A DNA stretch of 64,000 bases from Adineta steineri (taxonomy: Eukaryota; Rotifera; Eurotatoria; Adinetida; Adinetidae), in assembly GCA_905250115.1 (NCBI GenBank), contig CAJNOI010000056.1, positions 194,986 to 258,985 on the forward strand, in the 5' to 3' direction. Of the stretch, positions 57,501 through 64,000 are shown one piece after another. Below the pieces are notes generated by a model, which ran no database searches, was not told where the DNA came from, and saw only the letters and a list, made by a program, of their open reading frames with translations. The position numbers and the translations under genes were made by a program. Positions within the stretch are counted from its first letter, which is position 1, and the number at the start of each line of letters is the position of its first letter.

Positions 57501-57919
57501 AAAGGTCTTTTAATATCTTCTGTATGTAATCAAGAAATAGAAGTTATGGAAATAGCACTTGGAAGTGTTTTTCCTATCTTACTTAGTTCAGGTAAATTTT
57601 TCTAAAGATTATCAATTAATAATAAATCAATCTTAATTAAAGGTATATTATGGCCAGTGGAAGGAATGCCATCTGCTATGCATTTTATAAGTAGATTTAC
57701 TCCATTAACATATGCTGTTGAAGCCATAAGATGTATTGCATCAAGAGGTATTTTTCTATTCAGAATTTTCTTAATATAAATTTAGAAACTAATGTTTTAT
57801 TAAAATGTTAAGGTTGGACATTTGCATATTATAAAGTATGGTTTGGTTTTCTCATAACTGGAGCATGGACTTCGGGATTTTTTATTATTGCTGCTATTTT
57901 ATTTGCTCTTAGAAAATAA
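54564..57919 (+). CDS. ABC half-transporter, ABCH/ABCG-like (NBD then TMD)
   Basis: About 17 small exons, from [10 protein letters not shown] to [23 protein letters not shown], Walker [41 protein letters not shown], signature [11 protein letters not shown], Walker [15 protein letters not shown]-loop TTHYIEEA. The TMD follows (ABC2 type): [18 protein letters not shown], an extracellular loop with sequons, [56 protein letters not shown]. The NBD-TMD order and the IWDHLIKI block are typical of the ABCH subfamily, also labelled ABCG23-like. It exports lipids or xenobiotics and must dimerise. The first exon encodes only ten residues. A stray copy of exon 2 lies upstream. Confidence 0.9.
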
Positions 57920-58202
57920 AATTATTTTTAATATTTATTTAATAAAAATGTTTTAACAACTAAGAAAAATCTGATTAGTAATATAATATATTTCTACTGA
58001 TTTAAATGTTTCTTTTTTCAATCTTAAATTTTCTCTCTCTTTTAATGAATTGAATTGATAGAAAATAAATAAAATAATGGTAAAATCTGGATTAGAATTT
58101 GATTGGTCTATTTATTTAATGTCAAGTGATTGACATTGTACTTCTCGAGTAATATATTTAACAACAGTCCTATAAAGTAAAATTTTTAAAAAATAAACTA
58201 AA

Positions 58203-60581
58203 ATGTCGGATAATAATGATACAGAAATAATAAATCCAAATGAAACACGGTAAAAACTGAAAAAAATAAAATAAAAATATCTAAGAAAACTTTTTAAATA
58301 AATCTTTAGAAAACGTTCATTTTGGACAATTCAGTGGTATTTATTATTTCTATGTTTAATTGTATTATGTCAATCAATGATAACATCTGGTTATATCGGT
58401 TCAATAATCTCATCAATTGAAAATTATTATGGATTTTCAACGGAAGATATTGGAATAGCATTTAGTAGTTATGATATAATTGGTGTTTTTTCAGTTCCAT
58501 TAATATCATATTTTGGTTCAAAATATAATCGAGCAAAAATTGTTGCTTTAGGTGCTCTTATATTTTCATTTGGTAATATTCTTTTTATTTTACCTTATTT
58601 AATAAATGGTTATCATGAACAAATAAATCCAAATTCATCAAATCAATCATCAGATTATTTCTGTTCACAAAATATTTCAATAAATAAAAATGAACATCTA
58701 TTTTTTCATTTATTATCAATAAGTTCATTAATTTCTAATTATTTAAATTATTTAATTAATATTATAAATCAACCATCATGGACTTATTATATAATTATAT
58801 TATCAATGATAATTATGTCAATTGGTGCAAGTCCTTTTTATACATTAGGAATTACTTTTTTAACTGATCATCTTAATAAAAATGATCAACCAATTTACAC
58901 AAGTAAATATTTTTTTTATTTCACTTTTTTATTTATTTATTTTTATTTTTAACAAAATTAGATTTTTTTTCTAAAAATAATGTAAGAAGAATATTTTTGT
59001 TTATCCGAAAAAATAATCTTAACATTTTTTCATTATTTAACAATGGATGGGATATTTATTTATTTTTCTTTTACACACTAATATTTAATCTAAGAGAATT
59101 ATTTTTCTATATTCTATCATTTAAATTTAGGTATATTATATGGCATGGTAGCATTAGGACCTGCTATTGGATTTTCAATGGGTTCTTTATTTATTTCTCA
59201 ATGGATAAATATTGTTGATGAAACTAATCATGATGGAATAACTAAAAATGATCCAAGATGGATTGGACGTTGGTGGGCAGGATTTACTATATCATCTTCA
59301 TTATTAATTATATTATCAGTCATTCTTTTTACATTTCCTTCTCATTTACCAAAAAAAAACAAATGAAATTATTGATTCAACTAATGATCTAGAAGAATCG
59401 AATGAAATTAAATCTTTATGTCATTTATCAAATATAAAAGGTTATTTTTAAATATTTATATAAATCCTTTATTATTATTATTCTTATTCTATATAGATAT
59501 ATTCAATAATATTCTTAATCTTTTTAAAAATGTCACATATATATTAATTGTTTTAATAAATTCAATTGAAAGTGTAAGTCATTTATTTATTCTTATAATA
59601 AAATCAAATAAAATATTGTAATCTATAGATTCTTGTTGTGTCATTTACAACATATATGGTAAAATATATTGAATCAGTATTTAATATTTCCTCATCATTA
59701 TCAAGTATATTAACTGGTTCAATAGTTGTACCAGCAGCCATCTGTGGAACAATAACAGGAGGATTTCTTGTTCGACGTTTTAATTTAAATATATTTGGAT
59801 GTATTAAATTTATATTAATTTGTTGTTTTATATCATTAATTAGTTTAATCTCACTTATATTTATAAAATGTGACACAAATATTAAATATGAAGGTAATAA
59901 TCAATGTTCACAATCATGTAATTGTTCTCAATATATTTATCAACCTGTTTGTTATCAACAACAACAAATTACTTATCTTTCACCATGTTATGCAGGTTGT
60001 ACAGATGTTAATGGAACAGTAAGTAAACAACAACAAAAAAGTATTTTCTTTATGTAAAAATAATTAATTAATTTGTTTAATCAAAGGAATATTTGAATTG
60101 TAAATGTTTATTATCAATTGATGATAAAGTAACATCTGGCTTATGTGAAAATGTTTGTTTATTAAAAAGTTGTTTATTTTTCTTAATATTATTTCTTGTA
60201 ACATATTTTGAAACATTAATGGCAACACCTCAATTAATGATTGTATTACGTTCAGTTAAACATGATATGCAATCATTTGGTTTAGGTTTGGAAAATTGTA
60301 TTATGAAAATTTTAGCACAAATTCCAACTCCAATTATATTTGGAATAATTATTGATAATCAATGTTTATTTTGGTCTCAATCATCAACATATAATAAACG
60401 TGGATCATGTTTTATTTATAATCAAAATCAACTTCCATTAACATTATTTGGTACAGCTATTATTATTAAAATTATTTCATTTATTCTTATTCTCATTTTA
60501 TATTTTATAACATTTAAACGAAAAAATATCCATTTGACTTCTGATGAACAACAAGATCTATTAGATAATTCTCATTCTTAA
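58203..60581 (+). CDS. Organic anion transporter (OATP/SLCO family)
   Basis: About seven exons. Twelve predicted membrane helices: CLIVLCQSMITSGYIGSII, GIAFSSYDIIGVFSVPLISY, IMSIGASPFYTLGITFL, YGMVALGPAIGFSMGSLFIS. The family signature DPRWIGRWWAGF is present. A Cys-rich Kazal-like extracellular loop (CSQSCNC, CYQQQQ, CYAGCTDVNGT, NCKC) precedes the last helices, as in all OATPs, and ATPQLMIVLRSVKHDMQSFG LG follows. It moves amphipathic anions across the plasma membrane. A run of nine A at 59351-59359 shifts the frame by one base. With eight the exon would continue TNEIIDSTNDLEESNEIKSL to a normal donor, so an assembly error or a recent lesion is likely. Confidence 0.9.
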
Positions 60582-61957
60582 CATCACTTCTTATTTCTAT
60601 AAATCTCAACGATATGTATGTATGTGTGTGTGTGTGTGTTTTTTTTCTTTAAAAAAATACATAAAACTTTTCTTAAAACATCATGTATATAGAATTATTT
60701 AAATCTATTTTCTCTATCCTAATAAAAAGAGAGTATGAAAATAATTTCGAATTTAAATAGTGAATATATGTCAATAACTAATCATTCTATTGATTAAATA
60801 ATAAATTCGAAAATAATTAATATATTATCTGATATAAGGACAAGTATATTAATGAGAGAAAAATGTCAATGATAATATGTGATGAAATATTTTTGTATCA
60901 GATGGTAAAATGAATTTAATTCTTTGTTCGCATTTTATTTTCAATATGTCATTATTTTTTATTTGTCCTTGACTTTGTTTTTAATTATTGTAAATTATCC
61001 AGATGTTCCTATTCTTATTATTATAACGTACCTAACTGAATAGATTAAGAAAATAATATTTTAATTTTTCTATGAATAAATTTTGATCTTTGCCTTGAAA
61101 ACATCTTAATGATTTGATTGTACTCATCTAACTATGACCATATTCTCGTCAACATGTGTAACATATGGATATAATGAAGAAAAAAAAAAAGAAATGATCA
61201 ATTGAATTGTTTTTTTCTTTTCTACACCGATTTGTGACATATGTTTCTAATGATTAGTTCTTTGCTTATACAATAGATAATAATAAAATACGAAATTTTA
61301 TTTAAATAAAAATAATCAAATCAATATTTTGTTTTTTTATTGAACGAAAGAAAATATTTGAAAAATAAATAAAATTCTCATTTTTTCTCTATTTTAAATT
61401 GTTTCTCAAATCTGACTAAACAATAATATAATACAATTATTATAATATCGAATGATTTGATTTATTTATATTAGTTTATCATTATGATGACTGGTATTAT
61501 TTTATAAATTCTATGTGACAATGTTTACCTATAGATGTACTTTCAGATATGATCGATCAATCAATCAACGTTATATTTAATGAATATGTTATTAGTAATA
61601 ATATCAACTCGTTCATTTGAGAAATTATTTTCGATATTTCTTTCCCTAGATTTAATTATTAAATCTATCGTACCTTGTTTTTTCTGTTTTGTTTTTATAT
61701 TACGAAAGTCTGACACAAATAATTTTGTTTCAGAGTAATAATGATGGAATGCGAGGAAATGAATGAATCAATTATAAAATATTTAATTTCTATATAAATA
61801 AATCAACGTATGTATACAAATTGTATATGAAAAAATAAATAATGGGAAAAAAAAACGTTTGAAAAGGTGATAAACAAGAAACGTGATCGAGCGTTGTTTT
61901 CTTCTTATGATATGACTGACGTAATACATATGAAAAATAACAAGTAATGATTATTTA
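60582..61957. other. Intergenic, no gene seen
   Basis: AT-rich DNA with a (tg) microsatellite at about 60617-60640. No exon is supported. Confidence 0.45.
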
Positions 61958-61984
61958 TTGAAGCATAATAATAATAATAGTTCG

Positions 61985-62112
61985 ATGAGCAAAGAAAATA
62001 AATATTCTGTTTTTGATTATGATTGGATGATATTAAACAACGATACAAAATATAATTTCAAGGTAATTTTTTATTTTCCTTATAGAAAATATCTTCTCAT
62101 CATCGAAAATAA
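61985..62112 (+). CDS. Upstream ORF abutting the next start codon
   Basis: MSKENKYSVFDYDWMILNND... reads to a donor (caag|gtaatt, about 62061) and, after an acceptor (ttatag, about 62087), continues ISSHHRK and stops with TAA immediately before the ATG of the downstream gene (TAA-ATG). About 34 residues, hydrophilic. It may be a translated leader peptide; without the splice it ends elsewhere. Confidence 0.35.
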
Positions 62113-63073
62113 ATGTCACGACGTAAAACTAAAGGCCAAGTAGAAACATTAGCTTGGATAACTGATGATGAAGCTGAATTTTGGACAGTAAGAATATTAG
62201 AAATTAACCTTTAAACTAATATATATTTTATTTATTTATCTATTTGAAAAGAGTATAACACCTTCGAAAAATAAAAATCCATTAGAACCAAGTTCAAATT
62301 TACCGCAATCAAAAAAATTTTCATCTGAAACAAGTCTGCCTGATGGTCAACATTTTCAATATAATCATTTAATAGAAAAACAAAATGAAAATTCGAAACA
62401 AACAAATGAAATATTAAATAACTCTCAAACTAATGATATATCTGTTAAAAAACAAACAGAAGAAGAAGAAAAGGAAGCAGCAGAACTTAAAAAACGTAAT
62501 GATATATCAAATTATTATGTAAATCAATTTAAATCAACAAATCATTTAAATGAAAATGATGAAAAACAAATTGATGATATAGATAAATCTGTAGAAATAA
62601 ATCTAGATGAAGATGAACCAATTGATGATAATGAAGAAGAATCAATTCATTCAGGAAAAATTCCTTCTGAAAGTGAACAAATACCAAAAACAAATAAAAC
62701 ATTTCTTGAAAGATTATTAAGTGAGATAATGGGTACACCAGAAAATAAACTTATTGAAGAATTCGATGGAAAAATTCAAGAAGAAGAATATCATCAAATT
62801 GAGTCAAATGAAATTTTAGAAAAAAATAATAAAATTAATTCCGATTTAGAAAATAAAAAAACAACAGAAAATATTCAACATAGTGATGTTGTTGATGATC
62901 GACCAGTTATGGAAAAAGTGCAATCATTTTTAACAGAAGTAACTGAAGAAACACATGTTATTGCAGGGGCACTTGATCAAGATACATTTGTTAATCGACG
63001 AAGTAGACAAGCAAAATCTTCAATACCATTTGTTGAAGGATATCAAAGATTTTCTCATGAAAATGCAACTTAA
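62113..63073 (+). CDS. Acidic, mostly disordered protein, unknown
   Basis: Exon 1 (62113-62187, MSRRKTKGQVETLAWITDDE AEFWT) and exon 2 (62252-63073) give about 299 residues. The body is rich in Glu/Asp/Asn/Lys/Ser with short coiled-coil stretches (QTEEEEKEAAELKKRND) and no signal or membrane segment. The C-terminus is more structured: FLTEVTEETHVIAGALDQDT, VNRRSRQAKSSIPFVEGYQ. It might be a scaffold or nuclear protein. No family is recognised. An upstream ORF ends directly at its start codon. Confidence 0.7.
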
Positions 63074-64000
63074 TTAGTTTATTATTCAATAATAGATTTT
63101 TATTAAAATCTATTAGGCAAACATAATCGATAATGTGAACTATATGTTTTATAATTTTCAGTTTTTTTATGTTTTTTAAAAATCTTTCATAATAAATAAT
63201 AGATCGATAAAGTTTTTATAAAAATATGTTTATTAATATGAAAAATTCGACAAATATATACATTAACAGAGAAAAGAAATTTAGTTTTTTCTTATGGTAT
63301 TTTCAAGATTATACATTTAGTTTTTATCAAAATCAATATATTAGATCAGGAAAAATATTTTAAAGATTAAAATTTTTCCATATAGACTCGCTTAATGTAT
63401 TTAAATTATCTTTTTATCGCTAAAATGATAAATATTTTGAAAAATAGACGCAATTCTATGTACTGTATCATGATTTTTAATATATTGCAGAAGTCTAGAT
63501 CGAGAAATTTCTGATATTAAATGATCTATTGTTGACTTATGTTTAATGAATATCTCTCATAAATGTATCTAGACTGAGATTAATTTTTGAGAAAAAGAAA
63601 TTTGTTAAATTAAAATCCTACCTCATATATGTTAATGACTTCTAAGTCCAACTTAGAATAGAATAATAAAATTTGCATGTACTCAATGTGAAAAATAATT
63701 ATTGTGATAATTGAGAAATTTTTCTTTAATAAAATATGTAACACATTTTCTATTTTATTTTTTTAAATGAGATTTTATTATTTTTTTAATTGATAGTCAT
63801 AAAAGAACATCTGTCGTATTTTTTCAATTAATATTGAATCATTTTATCGAATAATAAATGTTAAATATAAAAAACTAAATGACATTTCTTATTGTTGGAC
63901 GTACTCAAAGTAAATTATCCAGTACAATAAAATATTCTTTCAGTATATAAATCTCATTTATATTTATTTGAAATTAATTAGTAATTATTCTTTATCAATA
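63074..64000. other. 3' flank, no gene seen
   Basis: AT-rich DNA to the window edge, without supported exons or repeats. Confidence 0.4.

Noticed and set aside
1-64000. Retroelements, CRISPR arrays, rRNA, bacterial operons
   Set aside because: No reverse transcriptase, LTR, spaced direct-repeat array or rRNA motif was recognised in either strand.

Overview
The window looks like nuclear DNA of a small-genome metazoan, most likely a bdelloid rotifer. It is strongly AT-rich, and most genes are compact with introns of about 45-60 bases. The protein set is animal (ELAV-type RNA-binding protein, TSG101, SIRT5, SLC25A26, aminergic GPCR, OATP, soluble guanylate cyclase, selenoprotein S). It is mixed with genes that look foreign: a fungal-type amino-acid permease and two intronless multidomain enzyme fusions. 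An ADP-ribosyltransferase/TPR gene and an F-box/LRR gene also fit bdelloid family expansions. The species cannot be named from the sequence alone. I saw no retrovirus-like or Polinton-like element and no rRNA or CRISPR array.

Layout. 1-1.7 kb: copies of a short 3'-terminal exon of an unrecognised gene (another copy lies at 19.5 kb beside an assembly gap). 1.9-2.8 kb (-): secreted Hog/Hint-domain protein. 3.2-5.4 kb (-): amino-acid permease. 6.1-6.9 kb (-) and 7.5-8.2 kb (+): a secreted unknown and a cytosolic unknown. 8.5-10.0 kb (-): phospholipase B. 10.3-11.0 kb: nested inverted-repeat elements. 11.2-13.0 kb (+): solute-binding-like/methyltransferase fusion. 13.3 kb: tRNA-Thr. 13.9 kb (-): small charged protein. 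15.9-18.1 kb (+): ART-TPR locus. 18.4-20.5 kb: foldback element, N gap and an inverted fragment of the permease gene.

21.6-26.0 kb is a dense housekeeping block (SIRT5, ELAV-like, SLC25A26). 26.9-28.1 kb (-): aminergic GPCR. 30.4 kb: small unknown gene. 31.2-31.5 kb: decayed TSG101 tail next to an intact tRNA-Ala. 32.7-36.6 kb (-): F-box protein built from fifteen near-identical 84-base LRR exons plus a terminal exon, with a hAT-like MITE in one intron. 38.9-40.8 kb: TSG101 followed by a degenerate tRNA-Ala. 41.2-42.0 kb (-): selenoprotein S with its UGA codon and a SECIS element. 44.8-48.0 kb (+): H-NOX guanylate cyclase. 48.5-50.5 kb (-): purple acid phosphatase. 51.8-54.1 kb (+): dehydrogenase/D-amino-acid oxidoreductase fusion. 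54.6-57.9 kb (+): ABCH-like transporter. 58.2-60.6 kb (+): OATP. 62.1-63.1 kb (+): acidic disordered protein preceded by an abutting upstream ORF.

The genes do not form one pathway. The most notable signals are the two intronless fusions, the Hog-only protein, the TSG101/tRNA-Ala duplication whose two copies have decayed in complementary ways, the one-repeat-per-exon LRR array, and selenoprotein S. All exon boundaries were read by eye from GT/AG sites and frame continuity.
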